Shown here one piece after another: positions 22,766-33,057 of a DNA stretch of 64,000 bases. Below the pieces are notes generated by a model. That model worked only from the letters and a program-made list of their open reading frames with translations, searched no databases and was not told the origin of the DNA. Each line of letters opens with the position of its first letter. Within the stretch, counting starts at the first letter, position 1. The position numbers and the translations under genes are program-made. The DNA comes from Bugula neritina (lineage: Eukaryota; Bryozoa; Gymnolaemata; Cheilostomatida; Bugulidae), in NCBI GenBank assembly GCA_964035545.1, contig OZ037773.1, positions 3,017,751 to 3,081,750 of the forward strand, written 5' to 3'.

Positions 22766-24103
22766 GTGGCGTCCGCCACGCCGAACACCCGTCCGGGACC
22801 TCGCGGAACGGCCACCAGGACGGCAAGCAGGCTGTACAAGCCGCTCGCCGCCGGTGTTCTCAATGCCAGGTATCTGCTGGACACGGGCTGCACCACCAAC
22901 CTCCTGGGTCGTCGATTCTTCGACACACTCAGCGCTCAGATCAGAAGCAGGTTGGAACCGTATGAAGGCGATCATGGCACCCTGGCAGATGGGTCGTGCA
23001 TCCCCTTCTACGGTATCATTGAACTCCCTGGGAGCGTCTGTAACCAGACCATCCAGGAAAGGTTCATTGTAGGACAACTCCAGGAGGACGCCATCCTTGG
23101 GATGCCATTCTTACAACGACACGGATGTCGCATTGATTTTGGTAAATCTGCGATGATTATGGGCGGCAGGGAGCTCGCCTGTGTCGATAAGTTTGGCCAT
23201 CCCCTAACGGGAGAAGAGCCGGTAGTACGTACTTGTACTATGCCTGGCCACTCCCGGGGCACCGTCCACCGCAAGGTAGACGGTGGCCGTACCTCCAGGC
23301 CGGGAGCTGTAGAGAGCGCGCACCCGAAAGTCCCACCTGTCCGCAGCTCTAACCAGCTGACACGGAAAGGAAGGACCTCGGTGCCATGCCTCCACTCCCC
23401 CTCTGAACCAGTGAGCCTACCACCCACCTCTCCACCAAGCTGTACTCCTTCTGTTCAAGAAGATAACAGCAGGCCATCACGGGAAACCGCGATGAAAAGT
23501 CCTCTAGAGAAGCCGCCCTACGGGCGAAGGACTGCCTCACCCCACAGCCAGGAGACCCGTGGGAGAACATCAGACGGTTGCGTGGATGACGAACAGCGCC
23601 CAGAGACGGCCACGTCACTACACAAAACCGAGGCTACACCTCACCTTAAGAACCTTGACATGCCCCCAGAAGTGGCACAGGACCCCCACGCCGAACCTGT
23701 CTCAACCGATGGCGTCAAGGAGCTAGGACACCTCCAGGAAATTATTCCGGGGGTGGTAGCCGACGTCTATCGAATGAAACGGGAAGGGCGACGACCCAGT
23801 GACAGACAACGGAAGCAGGGCTGCCCTGAGTGGCAGCTGTACTGCCGACGTTGGAACGCACTGCGGATCGGGCCGGATGGTCTACTGACCATATCTTTGG
23901 CCGATAACCACCACCAGCCAGACCAGGAGAGGACCCTCTGTCCTGCCGCCATCCGCCAAGAGTTGATAGAAGAGGTACACCAACAGGCTCACGGGGAAGC
24001 CCAACAGGTGTTCACCGAACTACAACTCTGGTGGTATTGGCCTCACATGGAGCGTGATGTACGACACAGCGTTGGGCAGTGCGGAGTCTGCCTGGGTCAG
24101 TAA
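22766..24103 (+). CDS. pro: Retroelement aspartic protease fused to an integrase zinc-binding (H2C2) remnant
   Basis: Open for about 445 codons in a frame different from Gag; no ATG start is evident, and the frame is open upstream into the end of gag. Residues about 30-140 are a retropepsin: YLLDTGCTTNLLG holds the DTG catalytic triplet, and AILGMPFLQRHGCRIDF is the typical distal loop and strand. A long Ser/Pro/Thr-rich stretch follows. The last 55 residues (IRQELIEEVHQQAHGE...WWYWPHMERDV...CGVCLG) match the HHCC zinc-binding domain that opens integrases, preceded by the usual LRIGPDGLL lead-in. The whole RT and RNase H block that should lie between is absent, and a TAA ends the frame right after CxxC, before any integrase catalytic core. 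Confidence 0.82.
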   Translation: MASATPNTRPGPRGTATRTASRLYKPLAAGVLNARYLLDTGCTTNLLGRRFFDTLSAQIRSRLEPYEGDHGTLADGSCIPFYGIIELPGSVCNQTIQERFIVGQLQEDAILGMPFLQRHGCRIDFGKSAMIMGGRELACVDKFGHPLTGEEPVVRTCTMPGHSRGTVHRKVDGGRTSRPGAVESAHPKVPPVRSSNQLTRKGRTSVPCLHSPSEPVSLPPTSPPSCTPSVQEDNSRPSRETAMKSPLEKPPYGRRTASPHSQETRGRTSDGCVDDEQRPETATSLHKTEATPHLKNLDMPPEVAQDPHAEPVSTDGVKELGHLQEIIPGVVADVYRMKREGRRPSDRQRKQGCPEWQLYCRRWNALRIGPDGLLTISLADNHHQPDQERTLCPAAIRQELIEEVHQQAHGEAQQVFTELQLWWYWPHMERDVRHSVGQCGVCLGQ

Positions 24104-24839
24104 GCACGGCCCCCCTACTGAGGAAGTAGGGCGACGAAGGCAAAGTGCAGAAAGACCCGGGCAGACGGAGACTGCTAACCTGGTCGACAAACCGCCTAGG
24201 ATGCAACCCAAAGCAGTGGCGAGGCAGGAAAAGCCACCCCCGTTCAGGGAAGTGCGCTCACCGCCGTTAGCGTGCAAGCCGCCACCGCCACTTCCTAGGT
24301 CAGGAACCGACCTGGAAGTGCAAAAACCCCCCAAGGGAGGGGCTCCGTGCGGAGGTACTGGGAAAGCTCCATTTGTTACAAATTGGCTGGAAGCACCACC
24401 CAAGAGACGTGACCGTCCACGGGTGCGTAAACCACCATGGCTGGAGATAACACTTCCCCAGGCTCCGAACGGAGATGCTAGGAAAGCTCCATTTGTCACA
24501 AACTGGCTGGAAGCACCACCCAAGAGACTTGACCGTCCACGGGTGCGTAAACCGCCTTGGTTAGTGACGACACCTTGGAAACGGTGTCCTAAGCCAGGCC
24601 CCGCGTATCGCAAGGACTTACCACGTTCCGTTCAGGGCGCGGTCAAACGTCCTACGAGACGCCGTGAGGGGAAGAGAGCAAAGCGTGGGAGTTGTGAGCA
24701 CCACGAAAATATCAACTTTTGTCTCGGCGGAAATTCAAACGAGATTCATACGCCGGAGGTAATAAGTCATAGTCACGTTTCACAACCACGCTGCTCGCTC
24801 TTTCATCACATTAATACAGCTTTGAGTAGACGTACGTAG
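24057..24839 (+). CDS. Proline/arginine-rich ORF of the LTR element, function unknown
   Basis: About 260 residues in a third frame, overlapping the end of the protease ORF by 47 bp; ATG candidates at 24057 and 24201. Very rich in Pro, Arg and Lys (KPPPPLPRSG, APPKRRDRPRVRKPPW). A 120-bp unit is duplicated in tandem (24341-24460, 24461-24580), giving two copies of KAPFVTNWLEAPPKR. It occupies the place of the integrase core but shows none of its residues. It could be a degenerate linker or a nucleic-acid-binding protein; I do not recognise it. Confidence 0.5.
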   Translation: MYDTALGSAESAWVSKHGPPTEEVGRRRQSAERPGQTETANLVDKPPRMQPKAVARQEKPPPFREVRSPPLACKPPPPLPRSGTDLEVQKPPKGGAPCGGTGKAPFVTNWLEAPPKRRDRPRVRKPPWLEITLPQAPNGDARKAPFVTNWLEAPPKRLDRPRVRKPPWLVTTPWKRCPKPGPAYRKDLPRSVQGAVKRPTRRREGKRAKRGSCEHHENINFCLGGNSNEIHTPEVISHSHVSQPRCSLFHHINTALSRRT

Positions 24840-25223
24840 AATTCATAAACATACCACTCTCATTCACAATGGCTTGCCAAGAATCGAGGGGTGAGTTAGT
24901 TATGTTTTTGGTACGAGGGCTAAACTGTATTAATCAGCTTAACTACAATAGAGTAAGCTGGAGACTCGGTAATGATTTTTAGTGGTGAGAATTCACATTG
25001 ACGCTAAGACTTAACAGTCTGTTACAGCAGTGTGTGTTTTTGATCAACTATTCATTAGCTGAGTCTCACGAGTGTCTAATTGAGTTAAGTACCCACCAGG
25101 CTGTATACGCCGGTTGTACTCGGTGTATCCTCTTACACTGTTATACTCTTGCAGATCACACTCGATCGACCAACTCTGGGTCACAGGATCTACACTCTCT
25201 CCTCCTTGGATAACGGACTGGAA

Positions 25224-25895
25224 ATGGACAACGGACTGCCCGCGGTGCTGCGTCGAAGACACAGATGGGTGTCGCGACGAACGGAGCGGCAGATTGAAGA
25301 AGCCTGGGGACCGAGTAGGTCTCAACACACCTGCCACGTGTGTTACGAAGAGCTTCCCTCACACCAAGGACTACGGCTGCATGTGAATGCACACTTCCTG
25401 CTACGGTTCTGTCCGTGTGGATTTCACGACGTGTACCCATACCCCGTCGTGGCTCATATGATGGACTGTTTCGCGGGCGAGGGCTATGTAGTAGACGCGG
25501 ACAACTACGATAAATACCTAGAAGCGGTCAAACCAATGGTTAAGAAGGCTTTAACCTGGGCCGCATTATCCTCCGGATTTTATACATCGCTAACAGCCGC
25601 CCGTCAGAAGTCCCCTATGGTGAAAACGGTCGCCGCAATCATACCGTGGCTAGACAATACCCCTATGGAAGCATCAGACTCCCCAGAAGAGGCGACGCCA
25701 ACTCCACCCAGACCTACCCGACTAGCAACCGTCGAAGAAAGACTCCTACGGCTGCAGGATGAATTCACCCAGTTGGCTCCCGACTTACTCAGCACTTCGG
25801 TGAGCCTTAATGAACTAAAGGGCTCAGTGGGACGCCTTAAGCGTAGACTACGTGCACGGCAAGCACGACACCGGATCCAGTCCCTACAAAAATAG
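25224..25895 (+). CDS. Accessory zinc-finger ORF in the 3' part of the LTR element
   Basis: 223 residues from the first ATG at 25224; the frame is open back to a strong acceptor-like site (CTCTTGCAG, ending 25154). A classical C2H2 finger, CHVCYEELPSHQGLRLHVNAH with C-x2-C-x12-H-x3-H, is followed by CPCGF...HMMDCF, which may form a second Cys/His pair. The C-terminal 70 residues (VEERLLRLQDEF to RRLRARQARHR) are charged and helix-prone, possibly a coiled coil. The position matches where env or extra ORFs sit in some elements, but there is no signal peptide or membrane segment. A donor-like GTGAGT at 24891 could pair with the acceptor, but the ATG at 24869 would then run into a different frame. 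Confidence 0.62.
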   Translation: MDNGLPAVLRRRHRWVSRRTERQIEEAWGPSRSQHTCHVCYEELPSHQGLRLHVNAHFLLRFCPCGFHDVYPYPVVAHMMDCFAGEGYVVDADNYDKYLEAVKPMVKKALTWAALSSGFYTSLTAARQKSPMVKTVAAIIPWLDNTPMEASDSPEEATPTPPRPTRLATVEERLLRLQDEFTQLAPDLLSTSVSLNELKGSVGRLKRRLRARQARHRIQSLQK

Positions 25896-26161
25896 GAGCT
25901 GACAGTTGACAATTCCACCCCGCATGTTCCCGGGGTACTACATTGTGATCATGCAAATGCTTGACTGCTAAAGACCTACGATCCAGGACTCTCTCTCTAT
26001 AGCTGGCCAGTTGTACGCTGGCCCTTCATTATCTTACTTACATGTTTATATATGTCGTACATTTGGTATTTCTCTTCTTTCTCTTTGTGGATTTTCTTGA
26101 CTTATGTTATTTTGCATTATTATACTATTTCTGTTTTTATCAGAAAGTATGGCTTTCTGCT

Positions 26162-26172
26162 GGTGGGGGCGG
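26162..26172 (+). other. Polypurine tract before the 3' LTR
   Basis: GGTGGGGGCGG directly abuts the 3' LTR, the expected position of the plus-strand primer. Confidence 0.7.
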
Positions 26173-26515
26173 TGTAATGGGATTACGTAGCATAATAATG
26201 CATTTGTCTCCTCCTGTTTGGGAATACTTATAACCATGTTCTACTATCCAATCAGAAGGACCGGAAGGCAAGGTTCCGGTCAAGTGACTGTTCGCGGGTT
26301 AGCTAGCAGAAACCATGTTGTTGAGAGCAGGGGCTCGTAGTAGCTAGACGTGTTTATAATTGATTGATGTATTGTGGTTTTGACATACTGTTATAATTAT
26401 GTTTATCGAATTAAATAAAGGTTATCGTACGCAAGCTCTGTTAGTAGTTGCTAGTTAAATTGAAACTAAATACGCAGGCAATCCACGCTTGATAATTGTG
26501 CTAAAACTCACAACA
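26173..26515 (+). repeat. 3' LTR
   Basis: 343 bp copy of the 5' LTR with one difference (26293). The flank resumes with ATATTAATATT. Confidence 0.95.
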
Positions 26516-27056
26516 ATATTAATATTAATACAGTAATAAATATAAATTTATAATAATACTGATAGTCTAATAGTAATAGTAATACTAATGTTATTGTAAT
26601 CATTGAGTGATTATGCCAAATTAAAGTAGTATCACTATCAGTATTACTATTAGTATGGCTATCAGTATGAGTATCAGTATGAGTATAACTGTTTTAAAGT
26701 CATAGTACTAAGTCTAATGGTAATACAAGCTCACCACTATTCATAGTGTCGGCTCGCCTGCCATGATTGGTTATTCACTTGCTTTTGCGCACCAATTAAA
26801 TATGGTTATGATATTTAGTAGTAGGTAGGCATCTGTCGGTCGATTTGATCTTGGATTAAACCATATAATTGGGTTGAACAGTGGTGCCTGTGACAATGTA
26901 GATCAATGCGTAAGTGACACTTTTTATTGCAAAGTCACATTTTCATGTAAACTCTAGTCTGTTGGTAGTGGCTTAAGCCTTCTTTCATGCCTTTGTTTTA
27001 GCAGCTGCACTGAAATGTTTTCTTTCCTTAATGCGAGATGGTGTTTTAGTTTGCTC
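26516..27056. repeat. TAGTAATACTAAT-type repeats downstream of the LTR element
   Basis: 26516-26700 continues the same imperfect ACT/ATT repeat that borders the element on the left, confirming insertion into an array. 26700-27056 is unique-looking with no exon that I can support. Confidence 0.6.
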
Positions 27057-27370
27057 CTACAACTCGCGGGCAGATCCAAAATCTTCCCAGAATGCTGTGT
27101 CTATGGCGACAGGCTTTATATCTCTCTTGCAGACATTTTTGTAGTGTAGGTGAAGTCGCTCACGATTTCGGTTCCTGCTGGTTAGTTTGTCATAGAAGAT
27201 GTCCTTGGGAATGTGTCCTTTGTCCATCCATCGTACATGACCAAGCCAGCGCAGTCTGCATCGTCTCAGAAGGGTAAACACGTTTTGAAGACTAGCTTGA
27301 GAAAAAACCTCTGCATTGGCCACTCAGTTTTGCCATGTGGTCCCCAGGATGTGGCGAATGTTACCCTAAT
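27057..27370 (-). pseudogene. 3' tail of a non-LTR retrotransposon reverse-transcriptase ORF
   Basis: The minus-strand frame reads a C-terminal RT-family tail: RHILGTTWQN, stop, VANAEV, then LLRRCRLRWLGHVRWMDKGHIPKDI and VCKRDIKPV...WEDF. The RLRWLGHV.RM....PK.I pattern is typical of the end of animal non-LTR elements. An internal TGA and truncation on the 5' side show it is dead. Confidence 0.8.
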
Positions 27371-29632
27371 GGAAAGTGTTCAACCTCCTCTCTCCTACCT
27401 GGCATATATGGTAAAAAAAGTGTAGATGTGAAGATTGCAGTCTGCTGTTCAGTTGTCCCTCATTCCCTGAGCACCTTAGTGGTAGCTGTCTAGTGAGATC
27501 TGAAAAGCTTTCCCACCATCAGAAGCAACCCCGGCGCTTTTCTCTACGCCAATTGAGCTACAGATTATGACCGGTATCTTCTGCGCCTTCTGTTATGTCT
27601 ACAAAAAAAGTGAAGCTTTAGTGTCTTTTCCAGTGTGGTGTTGTGCGGGTGTATGCTTGGGCATTGACTATATGAAGGACAGGCTATTACCCATGTAACT
27701 TTTCCCCTCCACGTAGCTGGCATATCTAAAGAAACAGCAGGACTGTTACTGTTTGGCACCAGCGTCCTTGCAGAAGCTGTCGGTGAAAGGTTGTAAACAA
27801 CCACGAAATGTCTTAGGGGCTGCAACTCCGGATTTGTTATTGGCGTTTACTCTCCTAGCCATTCCGTTAGTTGGGTATTGCCATAAGGCAGCAAACGTTT
27901 GAGATCACAGTTTACATTCTCCTAGATGAGCTGTCTTTCCAGACTAATAAGCCCCATCTGCCCAAAGCACTGGTTTTAAGGCACCAGTAACTCACCTTTA
28001 TCCCTTTTGTCAGTAGAAACATGTCCATCGGGCTTATACTTATGCCACATGAACAGGCTAGAAGTTGGACTTTGTTATCAGAGGCTATTTGTGACAGCGA
28101 GAACTTATCCTTACTGCAGCTTTTTCATTGTAACAACCCTTAAAAACTATTTAGTAAACAACAGATATAATTATTACTATCAGTATTGCTATAATAGTAT
28201 TACTATTACTATTAGTATTACTATCAATGTAATGTTACTTTTAATTTTGTTGTATAAAATGTCAGTTGTAGGTCACAGCCCATAGAACTTCTATTAATTC
28301 ATTCCATGATAATTACTTAAAAGTTATTGCTGCTAGCTCTAAGTCAGTATAAGTGTTATAATAATTGTTTTCTCAAATTGAACAAATTAGCTTATAAATG
28401 TAACCTAATAAAATTAAAATAACAATAAACCTGTAAGGTATAAAGCTTAAGCTAATGTTGAAATGGTTAATTGTAGTTTAATATAAATGTAATTATAGCT
28501 TATGTAATGTAGGCTATTTCTGTAGTTTTAATTTACTGGGTTTGAATTATTATAATATTGCATATAATTTATAGTAACATGTGTAGTTAATAACCTGTTT
28601 GTATTTGATACAAACATGTTACATAATATGTATAATTCTAGCCTTTATATAAATACTTGCTTGACTGTTGGCAAAATTTTACTGCACCGGCACAATGAAG
28701 CTATGAACTATTACAATATATATTTTAGTTGTATTTCAAATCTGATGCAATTGTGTGTGTATATTTTTATGAACATTGTTTTAATTTTAGATATTTGAAA
28801 GCTGGCACTGAAACTAGAACAGGACGTTTAACTTTGCTCTGCCTTTTATATTTAAGAATCCCTACCTCACTAACTTTCACCAATCAACTTTGCCATCATT
28901 TTTTCGCCATGGCTTATGATGAACTGTATAGGTCTTACACTTTTGATCTCATGCTGCTCCAGCTGATTTGAGTTCTTTAAAAAATGGACGTATTGTTTCT
29001 TTAGCTTGGGAACTTTTTAAAAGCTAAAGATGCTTTTAAAAAGTTGCCTGATAAGTTTGCTAGCATGTAAACTGCAGGTGATCTTCGTAAATTTCAGAAG
29101 ATCATAAGCGCTTGAATAAAAATGTTAGACGTTCACATGTATGTAATTCGTTAAAAGCATTTTGATGTAGCTCTTGTATATGCTGCACCAGAGCAGCACT
29201 TTCTCTTCACAACACCTTATCCTCTTATATTTCACAATGCTTGTAATTTTGATACAATTATTTTGATATGTTAATAACATAATTAGCAAGTGTGTTCTTG
29301 ACCGTTAATACAGCGCATTGCTTCTAATATTACTCTCTGTGAAAGTTTTCTATTTTAAATATGAATATCAAGTATTTTTAATGCTACAGGTGTAAAACTT
29401 ATCTTGAATAATCAATAAATAAAATTTACCATCCAAAAATTGCTTTATTCATTGGTTTATAGATGTATGTTATGGAGACCAAAGCAGTTAGCTCCATCAC
29501 ATATGTCATCTGAAACAGTACTGTCTTCATAATGTAAATGACTAACACCTGTGTATGTGTATATAACAGGTACATATTTGTATATATGCATGTATATGTA
29601 TACACACAAGCTTATGCATAAGTACATACATA
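27371..29632. other. Gene-free stretch
   Basis: No supported exon on either strand. 27440-28150 has somewhat higher complexity and could be further degenerate transposon. 28165-28235 has TATTACTATTAG repeats. The rest is AT-rich with short chance frames. Confidence 0.45.
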
Positions 29633-29796
29633 CACTGCGTTTCCATGACTGCGCATAATTCGAATGAATGCTTCGTACGGATTATTTGTGGTTTGTGGTT
29701 TGCATTAACTTATAGTTGCGGTTTCATGCGATGTAACTGTTTCCATTAGCCGAATGAAAAAATCCATTCGCATAATGCGATAATGGAAACGCAGTG
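29633..29796. mobile_element. MITE, 164 bp, CACTGCGTTTCC termini
   Basis: Inverted ends CACTGCGTTTCCAT / ATGGAAACGCAGTG, with inner inverted matches around ATTCGCATAATGCG. ATA flanks both sides. No coding capacity. Related copies occur at 52630-52790 (opposite orientation) and 18190-18334 (diverged). Confidence 0.85.
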
Positions 29797-30762
29797 ATAC
29801 AATGCACATAATATATACACTGCGTGTTAAAATTGCAACAGTGAAAAACCTATCAAACCAAACAATTGCGGCCAGTGAGCATATGAAAAAGACCATTGTA
29901 TTAGTTATAAATTAGCCAAACATGTGGTATAAAATAAATTTACTGACAGCATAGTCATGGTGCTGACTACACACTATTTTAATTCATGCGTGTCATCCCA
30001 CTTGGACGCTTCCCACTTAGACGATATTTATAGATTTTAGTGTAATATATGTATTTTATGTTATTATTTAGCACATAATAGAAAGCAAAAAAGCCACCAG
30101 CAGTAACGATGCTTCTATAAAAAGCCATCTTTCGCAAACCTTAAACTTAAAGGTAAAAGATAGACAAAATATAATAAGAAAAAGTTGTAATATACAAGCA
30201 GTATGTGATATACCACAAAATGCATTTGTGTATTTTATTTTGATAATTCTGAATAAAATAAACTGTAGCTAAATTTGTATTGAGTTAAAGCAAATAGCTG
30301 GCTTTGTAGCTTATTTCATGTTTAGCAGTAAATGCAACAGTTATATTTGTATATTACTATATATTGTACCAAAATAAAAAAAATCGTCAAAGTGGGACAA
30401 AACCAATTGATGATGCTGCAGTAAAAATAAATGATAGCAATAAAATTATCAAAGTTTTATAGGGCATTGGTACATGACTCATTATTTAGCAGCTTTCTTG
30501 CAGTAATGTTTGCTAACAGCTGGCAGCTTCCAGAGAATTGACTTCCTTATAGTAATTTTTTTCCGTTTACTGCTGTTTCTTGAGTAAAGTATTGAACAAT
30601 TAGATTTCCTCTGTAGAAAATAGCAATTTCATACTATTTGAATTGGAAGGCTTTATTTTGAAGCTTTATAGTTTCATGTACACATTTGACCAGTGGAAGT
30701 TATGTTAACATTGCGTATAGCATATCTTTCAAGAAAGAGAATATTCCAAATCCACCGGCGTA

Positions 30763-31713
30763 GGGGAAACCTGGGTGATATGGGCCACTTAAGCCCACAG
30801 CCCAGACTGACTATGGTTGATTGAAAATTAGTATTTCAGCATGTGGGTGCTATCTCTACTGACATACAAACAGAATTTGAAGCTCCTATACAGATGCTTG
30901 ACTGAGCTATAACTGAAAATTGGTGGACCATATCACCCGGAGTTTTTTTGAAATTTCGGGTGATATGGGCCACCACAGATTCTGTCACATAAAGTCGGCT
31001 TTTTTGTTTCAAAGATGTATTTTGCTATATTAAAAAGTAACATAAAACAATGGATTTAAAATAAGTGTGTAACAGCTTATTTTAGTGCCTCCTAACTCCA
31101 AGCATTTCAAATATTTGTGAAAGAATATCTTGGCATCTAAAATACATTGCATGAGTATGAATATCTCAAGCACACATTCTACAGCAACCGGCTATAATGT
31201 TGTCTAATCAATATTGAGGGGTTTAATGCTTCATCATTTTTGAAATACTTGAGGAATAGCATTCTTTTTCTCCAAACAAGTATATGAACCGAAAAATTCA
31301 ATTTGCTGAGTGATATGGACCCCAAGTGGCGGTCCATATATCACCCAAAAATCATGTCACCAAAAATTTTGAATTCCTACAGACAGAGAGTGGACAAGTA
31401 TTATATATACTATTTGGGTATTTATACATACTTTTCACACATTATCTGTAGATACAGGCCGCTTACTTCAGGTAATTTTTTTCAATGAAAATATATCCAC
31501 AAAAGTTGTGAAAAGTTATAAGAAAATGGGCAAAAAGAGAAAATATGTCTTTATTTTCTAAGACAAAGAGACAAGTTTAAAATATGTAGACAGGAAGTTA
31601 GATATTTCTATTTCTAAACAACAAGACACTTTCCAACTTTCTGGTAACCTTGGATACTGCAAAACATGCATGGTCCATATCACCCGGGTGGTTCATATCA
31701 CCCAGGTTTCCCC
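30763..31713. mobile_element. 951-bp inverted-repeat element with TA target sites
   Basis: Left end GGGGAAACCTGGGTGATATG, right end its exact reverse complement, each flanked by TA (30761-30762, 31714-31715), the Tc1/mariner signature. The ends contain extra copies of the (G)GGTGATATGG motif inside (30958, 31330, 31678). No transposase frame. Confidence 0.82.
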
Positions 31714-31715
31714 TA

Positions 31716-32582
31716 CCAAACAATCCAAGGCAATATAGCATATAGACTTCCAGCAATGTGCACTACATTTCCAATCTCTACAGCTGGGGGTTTTTTCTCA
31801 GCTTTACTTGATATCAGCACAACTATATTATATATTAGGATGATGTGGACAAGACTACTCTTACGTCATATTATCATGCCGGTGTGTCAGAGAAAGTGAT
31901 CAATTCAGCTTCCAGTCTAAAAAAGTTCATATTTGCAATGATTGGATTATTTTCAAAATATCTCTTTAGTTAACTGGGAAAAGTATGAGCAGGGCAATAT
32001 TATTGTGAAAATGAATGTAGCTTAAGTTAATGCAGGTTGACGTGATTTAACTAAATTAATCCTATGGAAGAGATTCACCATGCCCAAGCTATACCTACTG
32101 AGACATCACCCTTCCTCCAAGCACCAATCTGACTGTACGTAAAAGTACCATTCACATCCTGACAGATTAAAGGAGTTGCATTCTTCCTGCGTCAGGTTAC
32201 ATAGCGTTTCCCCCACTTGAAACCACAGGCAATGCCACGCTTTTACCAGGTAGATTACTCATTCATCCCACCTGCACAGCATAAGGCATGGATAATTATA
32301 ACTCAACTGAGCAAATAACTTCTAAATAACCAGTACTTGGTTTATTAGCACTTCTCTTAGAGATAAGATTTTTCGTAAACTGCCAGCTAGCAAACAATTC
32401 TATGAATATATAATAATGATATATTTGAAACGCCTTATATAATAATAATAATAAGTTTCACAAGCCTTGTTGTTAACTTCATTGTTGCTATAATGTTCTG
32501 TGTTACATTGTTGGTTATATATAGTTTGTTGTTTAGCAGAATTAATATGAAGAAATCATACATACATATAGCTTATGTATAT

Positions 32583-32644
<62 letters not shown>

Positions 32645-33057
32645 GATATGTACTACATATAATATAAATATACTGAAATTATTATTTTGTCAGTTGATTA
32701 ATAAATATATGTTTCAAATATATTTTCTTTTGAAGGTACATGATTAAACGTTCCAATTTGCTTTGTGTTTCACTGTAGTTGAACTGTTCACGCTGTGTAA
32801 TTAAATTTCAAGATTAAAATCAATAAAAAATAAAGTTAGCAACATGAGGTTTCATAAATGTAATGGAAATGTTCAATTGAAAGTTTTACATTTAAAAGTT
32901 TTGATTAAAAGTATACTTTTTGATGTTGCAGAGAATGAAGGACTGAGTGAAGCATCTTTCTTGTTCCATTCTAACCAGTAGCTATCATCTCAGTATAAAA
33001 CATTCAACTTGTAAGCAGCTAAAGACAGTTAGAAGAGAGAGTAGAAGTCTTGCACAC
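31716..33057. other. Spacer and 5' flank of the PAN-domain gene, with an AT microsatellite
   Basis: No exon seen in 31716-32900. A pure (AT)n tract lies at about 32585-32640. 32930-33057 is probably 5' UTR and promoter of the downstream secreted-protein gene, by position only. Confidence 0.5.

Larger units (their letters stand above)
21440..26515 (+). mobile_element. Young LTR retrotransposon, Ty3/gypsy-like, lacking RT, RNase H and integrase core
   Basis: Two 343-bp direct LTRs (21440-21782, 26173-26515) start TGTAATG and end CACAACA and differ at one base that I can find (21560 T, 26293 C). ATAT flanks both sides, a possible 4-bp target duplication inside AT repeats. The order inside is primer-binding site, Gag, protease plus integrase zinc-binding remnant, a proline-rich ORF, a C2H2 zinc-finger ORF and a polypurine tract. 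No reverse transcriptase motif (YxDD region), RNase H or DDE integrase core occurs in any frame, so movement would need enzymes supplied by a partner element. Internal DNA is clearly more GC-rich than the surrounding genome. Confidence 0.92.

Noticed and set aside
22616..23077. Minus-strand frame opposite protease
   Set aside because: Antisense shadow; the plus strand holds the zinc knuckle and DTG motifs.
24020..24613. Minus-strand frame of 197 codons in the LTR element
   Set aside because: Shadow of the GC-rich plus-strand ORFs; mirrors the 120-bp duplication and has no family signature.
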